Source of the DNA: CAYIRQ01 sp964365905
GTDB taxonomy: Bacteria > Patescibacteriota > Gracilibacteria > Peribacterales > Peribacteraceae
Length of the DNA: 6,433 nt
NCBI GenBank assembly: GCA_964365905.1
Contig: CAYIRQ010000080.1
Coordinates: 1 to 6,433 of the forward strand
Direction: 5' to 3'
In this document: positions 1-6,433 of the stretch, one piece after another
How positions within the stretch are numbered: the first letter of the stretch is position 1
How the letters are laid out: every line of letters starts with the position of its first letter
The notes under the pieces: model-generated
What the model saw: only the letters and a program-made list of their open reading frames with translations
Database searches by the model: none
What the model was told of the DNA's origin: nothing
Made by a program: the position numbers and the translations under genes

Positions 1-1155
1 GCCGCTTCAGGGAAGATCTGCACGAAGGATGCGGAGTGCCCTGGAGGCGCATGCCAGGGGTTCAATAATGATGGATGCACGGGGACCTCGGATTGCGCGC
101 CGCCGCCTGCGGAATGCGCAGAGACGACGTATGCACCCATCTGCCCGCTCTCTCTCGGTACCATTTACGTGAACAATAATACCAAGGCCTACGTCAACAC
201 GGGTCTCAATTCGTTCATCACCGATCTCCCCAATCCGCCGCCGAACGGATCCCAGACTGCCCCCAATCTCTCGTCTGTTGCGACGCAGCTTGGCGGGTGG
301 CTCAATTCTCCTACTCCGAATCTCACCACTGCCGGTGCGACGTGGAGCGCGGGGGCTATGTGTGTCCCCTCCACATGGACGATGTACCATGAAGTCGCCC
401 TCGTGTACGAGCTCGATATCCCCGCCGGGGGAGCAAGTCTCTTCCTGCACGCCGGCATCGATAACGGAATCTATTTCTGGAAGAACGGGACGTACCTCTT
501 CGGTTGGCGTCGAGGAGGCGGATACTCGACCCCCCCTTCTTGGGATCGCCCGGGCATTCCCCTCGGATTCTTCCCCGCTGGCACAAATTACCTGCAGGTA
601 CTCTTGGAGGATGATGGCGGCACCAACAAGTACATCATCAGCGTGACAGATTGCGCAACGTGCATCAGTGGAACCACGGAGGACAACAATCCTGCTCTTG
701 CCTGCACGGGATCGTACGGGAAGTGCGATCCGGGAGGGATGTGCACAGGTCCGAAACTCGCGGAAGCCACCCCCTACTGCTGCAGGAATCAGTGTGAAAA
801 TAACTGCGTGAATCCGAGTACCGGTCTTGGGAATAACAATGCCTGCGGCGCAGGGGGATTATGCAAGCCCTATCCACCCGGCGATACGCCGGGCACAAGC
901 TACGATTTCTCCTGCTACCAGTGCTCGCATATTACAAATGAGAAGTGCCTCCCGAGTTTACTGGACTGTCAATCGGATTCGGATCTCGCCGCTTGTCAGG
1001 CGGATCCTGGCTGCACGACGGGAGGCATGCCCTCACAGCCCTGTCACCCGCATGCGAGCCAGGTTTGCTTTGGGAGGGCGGAAATCGACTGCTCCGATGG
1101 AACGGATAATGACGGGGACGGTCCGATAGATGCTGCCGACACTGACTGCCAGTGA
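1..1155 (+). CDS. Cys-rich secreted protein with a beta-sandwich-like domain and C-terminal DxDxDG motif (5' end missing)
   Basis: The frame is open from base 1 to TGA at 1153-1155, giving 384 residues. The true start is upstream; the GTG at 169 is internal because the reading before it is equally Cys-rich and coherent. There are 29 cysteines. Residues about 1-55 are a Cys-rich repeat-like segment (KDAECPGGACQ type). Residues about 55-215 have few cysteines and carry DNGIYFWKNGTYLFGW, then NYLQVLLEDDGG and KYIISVT, which resembles beta-sandwich domains seen in exported PEP-CTERM-type proteins. Residues about 216-358 are again Cys-rich. The end carries DCSDGTDNDGDG followed by DTDC, an acidic Asp/Gly loop resembling the calcium-binding or thrombospondin-3-like CxDGxDNDxDG motifs of large exported bacterial proteins. 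Extracellular, disulfide-stabilised location is inferred, since the signal peptide lies outside the window. Ligand or substrate is unknown. It converges on the minus-strand gene ending at 1173. Confidence 0.85.
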   Translation, partial: AASGKICTKDAECPGGACQGFNNDGCTGTSDCAPPPAECAETTYAPICPLSLGTIYVNNNTKAYVNTGLNSFITDLPNPPPNGSQTAPNLSSVATQLGGWLNSPTPNLTTAGATWSAGAMCVPSTWTMYHEVALVYELDIPAGGASLFLHAGIDNGIYFWKNGTYLFGWRRGGGYSTPPSWDRPGIPLGFFPAGTNYLQVLLEDDGGTNKYIISVTDCATCISGTTEDNNPALACTGSYGKCDPGGMCTGPKLAEATPYCCRNQCENNCVNPSTGLGNNNACGAGGLCKPYPPGDTPGTSYDFSCYQCSHITNEKCLPSLLDCQSDSDLAACQADPGCTTGGMPSQPCHPHASQVCFGRAEIDCSDGTDNDGDGPIDAADTDCQ

Positions 1156-1172
1156 TGGATGCGCCTGGAGAA

Positions 1173-1877
1173 TTATTGCGAAGCGTTCCCCTCGTTCCCC
1201 CGAGCGAGGAGCGGTTGTGTTTGCCGCTCTCGTTCCAGGACGATCTGTTCGTTTTGCCAGGCTTTTCTTAAAATTCCTCCCACGGGAGCGGAAAGGCAGG
1301 GGACGGCAATCATGTTTTCCGATTCCTCGAGGAGTCGTTCGCACTCCGCTATTCTCTCCTCGAGACGCGCGAGACGTTGCTGAGGATCCGGAGTATCACT
1401 GTCCGTGGCTGACGAGGAATCCTGCGCGCGGATGCGCTCTATTTCCCTCCTATAAAGTTCAAGCGCGCGATGCCAAAGAGCTATGCTATCCATGGGTGTG
1501 CCTCTCTTTGCAAAGGCATGGGCTTTGTATTCGCCCAGATCTGAGAGAGCATCGGCAACGTCCAAAAGGCGCGTTGATGGATCGCTGATGGCCATGTGGA
1601 GATACTCGTCCGTCCGGGCGCTGGCTTCGTCGGACAGGATCTCTGCTTTTTCGGTCTCTCCAAGCATTCGCATGTCACTTTGTATCTTCCAGAAACCGCT
1701 CGCCCCGGATAGAGCTGCCAGGCCGACGAGAGAATACACAGCTCCGCGGACGGACAGTATCGTGCGCGTTGAAATGTTCGCCGCGACCGACTCGGCAGGC
1801 GCTCCCGTTGTCGCTTCGCTCTCTCCCAGATGGGAGATTTCTTCACTGCCGTGTGGGAGAACGTGATTGGAGGACAT
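1173..1877 (-). CDS. Predicted single-pass membrane protein with helical/coiled-coil C-terminal region, unknown function
   Basis: This 234-residue protein begins at ATG 1877-1875, 12 nt after the cytochrome stop, and ends at TAA 1175-1173. An in-frame TTG at 1886 would add three residues; neither start has a clear Shine-Dalgarno sequence at proper spacing, so ATG is preferred and translation probably depends on coupling to the upstream gene. Residues about 1-38 are polar. About 40-63 (ILSVRGAVYSLVGLAALSG region) form the one likely membrane segment. About 75-150 are predicted helical and look TPR-like (LLDVADALSDLGEYKAHAFA, then IALWHRALELYRREIERI), though no repeat consensus is certain. A charged heptad-like stretch, RLARLEERIAECERLLEESE (about 168-187), suggests a short coiled coil. 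I do not recognise a family. Its position suggests an accessory or anchoring partner of the PVC-type cytochrome, which is inference. Confidence 0.8.
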   Translation of the reverse strand: MSSNHVLPHGSEEISHLGESEATTGAPAESVAANISTRTILSVRGAVYSLVGLAALSGASGFWKIQSDMRMLGETEKAEILSDEASARTDEYLHMAISDPSTRLLDVADALSDLGEYKAHAFAKRGTPMDSIALWHRALELYRREIERIRAQDSSSATDSDTPDPQQRLARLEERIAECERLLEESENMIAVPCLSAPVGGILRKAWQNEQIVLERERQTQPLLARGNEGNASQ

Positions 1878-1889
1878 GAGAAGCAAACG

Positions 1890-4800
1890 TTACTTTTTGC
1901 GCTCTTCCCTGTCAATGGGCAGCGTATCTCTTCTGCTCTGTGACTCAAGAAATGTCCACAGATCCGCGATGTGTTCTTTCGGGAGATCATCGAGGAGACC
2001 GGTAGGCATGATGCTCTGGTCGCTCTTCTGCATGCTCTCGACGATCTTCTTCGGAATCCTGCGCAGAGTGTTCTCCGCGAGGCGCAGAGTGTAGGCTTGA
2101 TCGTCCTCACGCTCGAGGAGTCCGATGATGACTTCTCCGGACTTTGTCGCGATTTGGATCGTGCGGTACTGATCGGGAATGACCTTGGAAGGATCGAGCA
2201 TCGCCTCCAGCAGTTCTCTGCCCTTGAGGCGCCGCATGACGGATGCGAGGTCCGGGCCGACGCTGTTTCCCGCAGTACCCGCCTTATGGCAGCGCGCACA
2301 CTGCCGTTCAAAGATTTCATGCCCGCGGCTGACGGAGCCGTTTCGAATGGACGTATCGAGATAGGCGGCGAGTTCATCAATGTTCCACTTGGATGGGGGT
2401 GGAGCGGAAGAAGCCGGACGTGTTTTTGCCGCTCTCTCCCGCATGCGTTCCAGCAGGATGTTCATGGCAGCGATCCGCTCCGTCTCACTTAATTTCACTC
2501 CCCCTCCGGGTCCGGACGGAGAAGAGGGATCTCCTTTGAGGGACGACAGCGCTTGAACGGCCGCATTCATCACTTCCCTGCTGGGGGAGGAAAGAGCAAC
2601 CAAAAATATTTCACGATGCCGGACGTTTCGGAAAGAACCCGCAAGAGCAATGGTGGCGTCATCGCGATCTTTTCCTCCTTCTTCATACAGTCTGAGAAGC
2701 ACTATTTCGGCATCCGGGTGCTCTGTAGCCCCGAGAGCTCCGATGAGCGTTTTATGGGGGATGGGAGGCGGGGGAGAGGCTTGGGCAAGCAACGTATGGA
2801 GCGCCCGGACGTAACGGGAACCAGCAGCTCCTTGCAGCGGGGATGAGAGGCGATCGAGAATCACCATCGAGGCTGCGCGAGGGAAGCGGGTTGCCTGTTC
2901 CAGAACATGCAATGGACCTTCCATGGCGGCGGCGTCCAATGCCGCTTGCGCGCGCTCGTGAACTTTGGGGGATACCTCTTTTTCCTTTGCCTCCCGGGAG
3001 AGGCGAAGCCACTGGTCACGATCCATCTCGCACGATGCGTCAATCGTCCGGCGCAGGGCATCCTCCATGTAGAGAGCAAAATTTTTCCCGCCCTTCCACT
3101 CTTCCGTTGATTCATACCACGAGAGGACGCGTTCCTTCTGCTCTCTTGTCCATCCCGCCGGTATCGCGGCGAGGCAATGAGCGTAGTGAATGGCGTCGGA
3201 GCGTTCCTCTTCTTGGAGAGGATCGCGGCGTTCGAGCGCCATTAGGAGCGTCTCGATGCTCTTCTCTGTTTTCAGCATGCCGAGCGCGCGCGAGAGTTCG
3301 CGATCGATCGGACGATTGCCCGTTGGGAAACGATCAATGATCCTGCGTTCAATGCGATGCGCGGAGGAAACGAACGATCCGGTGGACACATTGCCGAGCG
3401 AGAGCTCCAAGCCGCGGATGATATCGGGTTCGTCATCGGGCGACAGATCACGATTGAACAGCTCCTCGAGACGCGTGCATACTTTCTGCGCAAGATCTTC
3501 GTTGGCAGAGACCAGCCCGATTTTATTCAGAATGACGATTGCCATGACGGCGACACGGGGGTTTTCGTCATGAAGAAGCGACTCCTGCCATCCTGCAGGA
3601 TCCTGCCGTTCGAGAACGAGACCGGCGGCATAGCGGAGGAAACGGTCGGCGCTTGCGAGCGGCGGCCGGAGTTCCGCAGCGGGAACAGACATCCCGACGC
3701 GCATGATGCTTTCGAGCGCGCGTCGTTGCACGAAGAGATCGCCGTCGCCAAGCAGGGTCCGGAGGGCGGTCTCTGCTTCCATGCCGAAACGGGCGAGCAT
3801 GTTCGCCGCTTGCCCGCGCATGACGGGATCATCGTCCTCTGCAAGAGAGCGGACAAAGGAGAAATCGGGCTTGGGGCTGACCTGCTCGAGACAGGTAAGA
3901 GCCCGGAGACGTTCGTCTGGGTCTTTTTCGGGATTGCGGACGATCTGCTCGAGGCACGCGCCCCACGCTTCTCCACTGACGCTCTGCGCATTCCCGATGG
4001 CAGCGCGTCCCCATGCAGACTGCGGTTGCGGCTGCTCCAGGGCTCTTTGCACCTGCTCCTCCGCAGTCAACGGTGGCGAGAGATTCTGCTTCTTTCGATC
4101 TTTGGGCTGAATGCGGTACACCGCCCCCCTCGCCTCGCGCCCGCCGGTCGCGACATACAGACCGTCTGCTCCGAAGGCAACATCAGTCACAGCGAACGCC
4201 TCCATCCCTCCGCTTGCGAACTCCTCCACCGTCGCCGTGTAGCTGGTTCCATTGGGGATGAGCCGGACAAGGAGAACTTGACCATGCACCCAGTCACCCA
4301 CAAACAGTGCGTCCTGCATGTCTTTGGGGAAGAGAGGATGCTGACATATATCCATGCCAGTCGGAGATCCGAGTCCGATATTCTGGATGCCGGGAACACT
4401 GTCAAGGAAGTAGTCCGGCCATACATGGGAGCGTTCCCGCCATCCAAATTCCGCGCCCGGCGGACAGTGCAGCACGCGCACCTCGCGATACCAGGGAAGC
4501 TTCATATCCCATTCCATATCACTGTCCACGGTGAACATGTCGCCGCGCGCATTGAATGCGAAATCGTACGCGTTGCGCAGTCCCGCCGCTTCCAAAGTCG
4601 GTTTGGGAGACTCCCCCTCCGGAGGGATGCGCCAGATCGTACCACCGATGATGTTCCTCGCGTCGGTCTTGGGATGATTGGACAGAAGATCGGCTTCGTA
4701 TTGCGCCCGAACGGGAGAGTCGGCTCCGGGCACTGCATCAAACATGGCGGCGTCTCCGCCGATGATATACAGCGCGCGATCCGGCCCGCGCACGATTGCA

Positions 4801-5435
4801 TGTCCCAAATGTTCGCCCATGCCCACGGACGTGTATGCGAGAATTTTCTCGGCCTTCACAGCGCCGCCATGTTCCTCTTTGCGCAACCTGTAGAGCCCGG
4901 ACCCCTCCGGTCCCTGACCCATCGCAAAGTATGTCGATGCGTCATAGGCGAGCAGTCCTTCGCAATTCCGAATATCCCCCGTGAGTTGCTCCGCATCATC
5001 ATAGATCCCGTCCTGATCCGCATCCCTTAGGACGAAGATTCCGGCGTCCCCGCGCGCGACCAGGAGCCGTCCTTCGGTATCGAAGGTGAGATTGATGACG
5101 GATCCGGCGATTTCCGGCGGCGCCACGCATTCGATGGTGAATCCCTCCGGGACGCGGATTGCCTCTGCGCTTTCCGGAGGATGAGTGGTCGTAGTAGGAT
5201 GGAGAGCATCTTCCCTAATTGCAGAGGACCCCGCGCGCTCTCTGCCGCCATGGATCCGCCCGTCATTCGTTTGCTGAGTTCCTTCCGCAAATCCCGGATG
5301 AGCGAGCATTGTCATGAGGAGCGTCTCTCTCGCCCAGCGCAGAACACCCCGCTCTTTCACGGGGATGGCAGGCTTGAAGACGGGATGCTGCGCCCGGCAT
5401 TCCTCCGGACCGGTGGCGGCGCAACGTTCAGCCAT
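1890..5435 (-). CDS. PVC-type membrane-bound dehydrogenase-like beta-propeller / HEAT / heme c protein
   Basis: The protein has 1181 residues from ATG 5435 (1184 from GTG 5444; numbering here uses the GTG). Residues about 95-446 form a beta-propeller of the 'putative membrane-bound dehydrogenase' type (TIGR02604-like, related to soluble quinoprotein sugar dehydrogenases). Signature pieces are RVPEGFTIE, the acidic loop DADQDGIYDD at 141-150, GEHLGH at 210-215, PPGAEFGWR at 328-336, SPTGMD at 360-365 and VATGGREARGAVYRI at 431-445. About 463-1000 is alpha-helical with HEAT-like units (DDDPVMRGQAANMLARFG at 537-554). About 1039-1170 is the Pirellula/Verrucomicrobium-type heme-binding domain (TIGR02603-like): CARCH at 1049-1053 binds heme c and M1146 in SIMPTGL is the probable axial ligand. 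It probably acts outside the cytoplasm, oxidising an unknown, possibly carbohydrate, substrate. The export signal is weak (TLLMTMLAHPGFAEG, 41-55) and sits behind about 35 polar residues. ATG is chosen because the GTG lies inside the predicted -10 box. Confidence 0.93.
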   Translation of the reverse strand: MAERCAATGPEECRAQHPVFKPAIPVKERGVLRWARETLLMTMLAHPGFAEGTQQTNDGRIHGGRERAGSSAIREDALHPTTTTHPPESAEAIRVPEGFTIECVAPPEIAGSVINLTFDTEGRLLVARGDAGIFVLRDADQDGIYDDAEQLTGDIRNCEGLLAYDASTYFAMGQGPEGSGLYRLRKEEHGGAVKAEKILAYTSVGMGEHLGHAIVRGPDRALYIIGGDAAMFDAVPGADSPVRAQYEADLLSNHPKTDARNIIGGTIWRIPPEGESPKPTLEAAGLRNAYDFAFNARGDMFTVDSDMEWDMKLPWYREVRVLHCPPGAEFGWRERSHVWPDYFLDSVPGIQNIGLGSPTGMDICQHPLFPKDMQDALFVGDWVHGQVLLVRLIPNGTSYTATVEEFASGGMEAFAVTDVAFGADGLYVATGGREARGAVYRIQPKDRKKQNLSPPLTAEEQVQRALEQPQPQSAWGRAAIGNAQSVSGEAWGACLEQIVRNPEKDPDERLRALTCLEQVSPKPDFSFVRSLAEDDDPVMRGQAANMLARFGMEAETALRTLLGDGDLFVQRRALESIMRVGMSVPAAELRPPLASADRFLRYAAGLVLERQDPAGWQESLLHDENPRVAVMAIVILNKIGLVSANEDLAQKVCTRLEELFNRDLSPDDEPDIIRGLELSLGNVSTGSFVSSAHRIERRIIDRFPTGNRPIDRELSRALGMLKTEKSIETLLMALERRDPLQEEERSDAIHYAHCLAAIPAGWTREQKERVLSWYESTEEWKGGKNFALYMEDALRRTIDASCEMDRDQWLRLSREAKEKEVSPKVHERAQAALDAAAMEGPLHVLEQATRFPRAASMVILDRLSSPLQGAAGSRYVRALHTLLAQASPPPPIPHKTLIGALGATEHPDAEIVLLRLYEEGGKDRDDATIALAGSFRNVRHREIFLVALSSPSREVMNAAVQALSSLKGDPSSPSGPGGGVKLSETERIAAMNILLERMRERAAKTRPASSAPPPSKWNIDELAAYLDTSIRNGSVSRGHEIFERQCARCHKAGTAGNSVGPDLASVMRRLKGRELLEAMLDPSKVIPDQYRTIQIATKSGEVIIGLLEREDDQAYTLRLAENTLRRIPKKIVESMQKSDQSIMPTGLLDDLPKEHIADLWTFLESQSRRDTLPIDREERKK

Positions 5436-5442
5436 AGTTTTC

Positions 5443-5470
5443 ACTATATAATCTTATTATAATTTGTCAA
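5443..5470 (-). promoter_or_regulatory. Sigma-70-type promoter of the cytochrome gene
   Basis: On the minus strand a perfect -35 box TTGACA (5470-5465) is followed after 16 bp by TATAGT (5448-5443), one mismatch from TATAAT. The predicted transcription start is 5436-5435, on or one base before the ATG at 5435, which would give a leaderless mRNA. The -10 box overlaps the alternative GTG start at 5444-5442. The region is strikingly AT-rich against its surroundings. The boxes are seen directly; promoter activity is inferred. Confidence 0.6.
5447..5461. repeat. 15-bp inverted repeat in the promoter spacer, possible operator
   Basis: TATAAT, AAG, ATTATA (minus-strand reading) has perfect 6-bp arms and a 3-bp centre. 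It lies between the -35 box and the start codon and overlaps the first two bases of the -10 box. It could be a repressor site, but AT-rich sequence forms such palindromes easily, so confidence is low. Confidence 0.3.
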
Positions 5471-5487
5471 TTTTCGCTCCCACTCTC

Positions 5488-6027
5488 TTAAAATGAGTTA
5501 TAACCCTGTTGTGGGCCTTCCAATGGTACTTCTCGCACGTCTTGCAGAGTGGTCGTTCCCGGCTCTGGATCTGTCGGTTTGCCTTCATGGTGAGGCGGGA
5601 CAGATATGCCTGTCTGAAAAATCTGTGCGGCTCTGCCGGCGCCTTCTTTGCGTATGCCGAAGATGACTCCTTTTCGGTCTATGGCAAAGGAGTGAAATGT
5701 GTCAGTGACGGGTTGACCTTCGGGATTCAAAAGAAAGTAGCCTATGCCGCGTCTCTCAAAGCGATGTTGTAGGATATCATTGAACCCTTCTGCCGCTCCG
5801 GCATCAGGGAGATCCTTTGTAAGAGTATGGATTTCATCCACGACATATTTGTTGCTGATCACAGCCATCACTGTGGCGACGACAGGGAGGAGCATCGATC
5901 GTAGTTTTTTTGCTATTTCTCTTGCTTGGGTTCCCGAGATGGATGCAGAAACTTTCTCAGGCTCAGACGAGGCTGCGGCACCCTGTGCCATTCTTTCTCC
6001 ATAAATATCACTGTAGCTTGCTCCCAT
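5488..6027 (-). CDS. Small predicted single-pass membrane protein, unknown function
   Basis: This 179-residue protein runs from ATG 6027-6025 to TAA 5490-5488. Residues 1-43 are polar and mildly charged. About 44-58 (SMLLPVVATVMAVIS) form a short hydrophobic stretch, a likely single membrane anchor. About 59-145 look like a compact mixed alpha/beta domain (FERRGIGYFLLNPEGQPV at 90-107, SFAIDRKGVIFGIRKEG at 113-129). The last 35 residues are rich in Pro, Gly, Glu and Gln and are probably disordered. I do not recognise a family; the domain after the anchor could be an extracytoplasmic sensory or ligand-binding module, which is speculation. The start is uncertain: a strong GGAGGAG lies 18 nt upstream of the ATG, too far, but 9 nt from an in-frame ATT at 6036-6034. 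The frame is open upstream to a TAA at 6087-6085. The gene appears more AT-rich than the cytochrome gene downstream. Confidence 0.7.
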   Translation of the reverse strand: MGASYSDIYGERMAQGAAASSEPEKVSASISGTQAREIAKKLRSMLLPVVATVMAVISNKYVVDEIHTLTKDLPDAGAAEGFNDILQHRFERRGIGYFLLNPEGQPVTDTFHSFAIDRKGVIFGIRKEGAGRAAQIFQTGISVPPHHEGKPTDPEPGTTTLQDVREVPLEGPQQGYNSF

Positions 6028-6045
6028 GGCAAGAATGCAATCTAT

Positions 6046-6052
6046 CTCCTCC
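6046..6052 (-). promoter_or_regulatory. Strong Shine-Dalgarno sequence GGAGGAG, oddly far from the ATG
   Basis: Read on the minus strand, 6052-6046 is GGAGGAG, an excellent anti-16S match. It is 18 nt from ATG 6027, 9 nt from an in-frame ATT at 6036 and 5 nt from an out-of-frame TTG at 6040 that would encode only 10 residues before TGA at 6010-6008. It therefore questions the ATG start of the small membrane protein. Confidence 0.5.
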
Positions 6053-6103
6053 GGCCATGGCTGTCCAGAAGAATTCGGGGGTTCTTAGGACGATGTTTGT
6101 AGC

Positions 6104-6433
6104 TTAATTGATGAGAGACACAGTTCTGTATCCTAGCTGGAAATCTTTAGCCACGGCCTGCTGCTCGGTTGGCGAATATGGTTGTGTGCACGCTTCATGT
6201 TCACGGGAATATGCATCTTCGATTTTTTCCTTCGAATACGCTGCATAGCGCAACGTTCCATCTTCTAAGAGGGTAATATCCGTAACAGAAACGAATCTGT
6301 CGCATGGATCTGATCCATCGAGTATCTCACCCGCAGGTAGTTCGACAAGAATCGTGGAACTATCCGCGGATAAATCCAAAAGAAAAATCTGATTGGCCTT
6401 CGTTGGAAGGCCCTGGTGTATGAGCGGAAGCCA
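6104..6433 (-). CDS. C-terminal part of an unrecognised protein (5' end missing)
   Basis: The minus-strand frame is open from the window edge at 6433 to TAA at 6106-6104, giving 109 residues. A TTG at 6379 is in frame but the 18 codons before it read as ordinary protein (IHQGLPTKANQIFLLDL), so the gene most likely begins beyond the window. The visible part alternates short hydrophobic strands with turns (STILVELPAG, RFVSVTDITLLEDGTLRYAAYS), a beta-rich pattern compatible with a propeller blade or similar repeat, then becomes helical and polar (SPTEQQAVAKDFQLG). No membrane segment or catalytic motif is visible. It is followed after 76 nt by the small membrane protein on the same strand, so the two may be co-transcribed. 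Base composition is more AT-rich than the cytochrome gene. Family and function are unknown. Confidence 0.6.
   Translation of the reverse strand, partial: WLPLIHQGLPTKANQIFLLDLSADSSTILVELPAGEILDGSDPCDRFVSVTDITLLEDGTLRYAAYSKEKIEDAYSREHEACTQPYSPTEQQAVAKDFQLGYRTVSLIN

Noticed and set aside
169..1155. A separate gene starting at GTG 169
   Set aside because: The same frame is open to base 1 with the same Cys-rich character, so the GTG is an internal valine codon.
1190..1209. Possible intrinsic terminator for the plus-strand gene
   Set aside because: The stem is only 5 bp with a 10-nt loop and no following T-run, and it lies in the coding end of the opposing gene.
1481..2380. A 299-residue minus-strand open frame overlapping the cytochrome end and the next gene
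   Set aside because: It is Arg/Ser-rich and low in recognisable structure, typical of an out-of-frame shadow, and conflicts with two better-supported genes. It is not evidence of a frameshift, since both real frames are intact.
2901..3571. Degenerate repeats in the helical middle of the cytochrome gene as possible DNA repeats
   Set aside because: The repetition is at the protein level (HEAT-like helices); I see no repeated DNA words long enough to be a genuine DNA repeat or CRISPR.
3357..5030. A 557-residue plus-strand open frame antisense to the cytochrome gene
   Set aside because: It lies entirely inside a well-supported gene with clear domains; its translation shows no recognisable fold or motif. 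Long antisense frames are common opposite GC-rich codon patterns.
6395..6412. Inverted repeat GGCCTT / AAGGCC with 6-nt loop
   Set aside because: It lies inside a coding frame, has only 6-bp arms and no T-run, and is not convincing as a terminator or operator.

Overview
The window looks like chromosomal DNA from a free-living bacterium with moderately high GC (judged by eye, not computed), most plausibly of the Planctomycetota/Verrucomicrobiota (PVC) type. The strongest evidence is a 1181-residue protein with the PVC-specific layout: a 'membrane-bound dehydrogenase' beta-propeller, a long HEAT-like helical region and a C-terminal heme c domain. The Cys-rich secreted protein ending in a CxDGxDNDxDG-type motif fits bacteria with large exported proteins (PVC, myxobacteria, some candidate phyla). 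No rRNA or taxon marker is present, so lineage is inference, and lateral transfer of the cytochrome gene is not excluded.

Layout. Positions 1-1155 (+) hold the 3' part of a Cys-rich extracellular protein whose 5' end lies outside the window. It converges, with a 17-bp gap, on a minus-strand block that fills the rest of the window. In transcription order (right to left) this block holds: the 3' end of an unrecognised gene (6433-6104), a small predicted single-pass membrane protein (6027-5488), the PVC-type cytochrome (5435-1890), and a membrane-anchored helical/coiled-coil protein (1877-1173) that starts 12 nt after the cytochrome stop.

Regulation. The 43-45 bp between the small membrane protein and the cytochrome is very AT-rich. 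It holds a TTGACA / 16 bp / TATAGT promoter whose predicted start point falls on or next to the cytochrome ATG, suggesting a leaderless mRNA. A 15-bp inverted repeat fills most of the spacer. The cytochrome and the downstream membrane protein are probably one transcription unit, with the second gene translated by coupling.

Working view. The cytochrome would be an exported oxidoreductase passing electrons from an unknown substrate to heme c; the downstream anchored protein may be an accessory. I see no CRISPR array, tRNA, rRNA, insertion sequence, attachment site or phage gene. No gene-free stretch exceeds about 80 bp. I did not find a convincing new defence or mobile system; the most unusual items are the promoter/start arrangement of the cytochrome, the coupled unknown membrane protein and the architecture of the Cys-rich protein.
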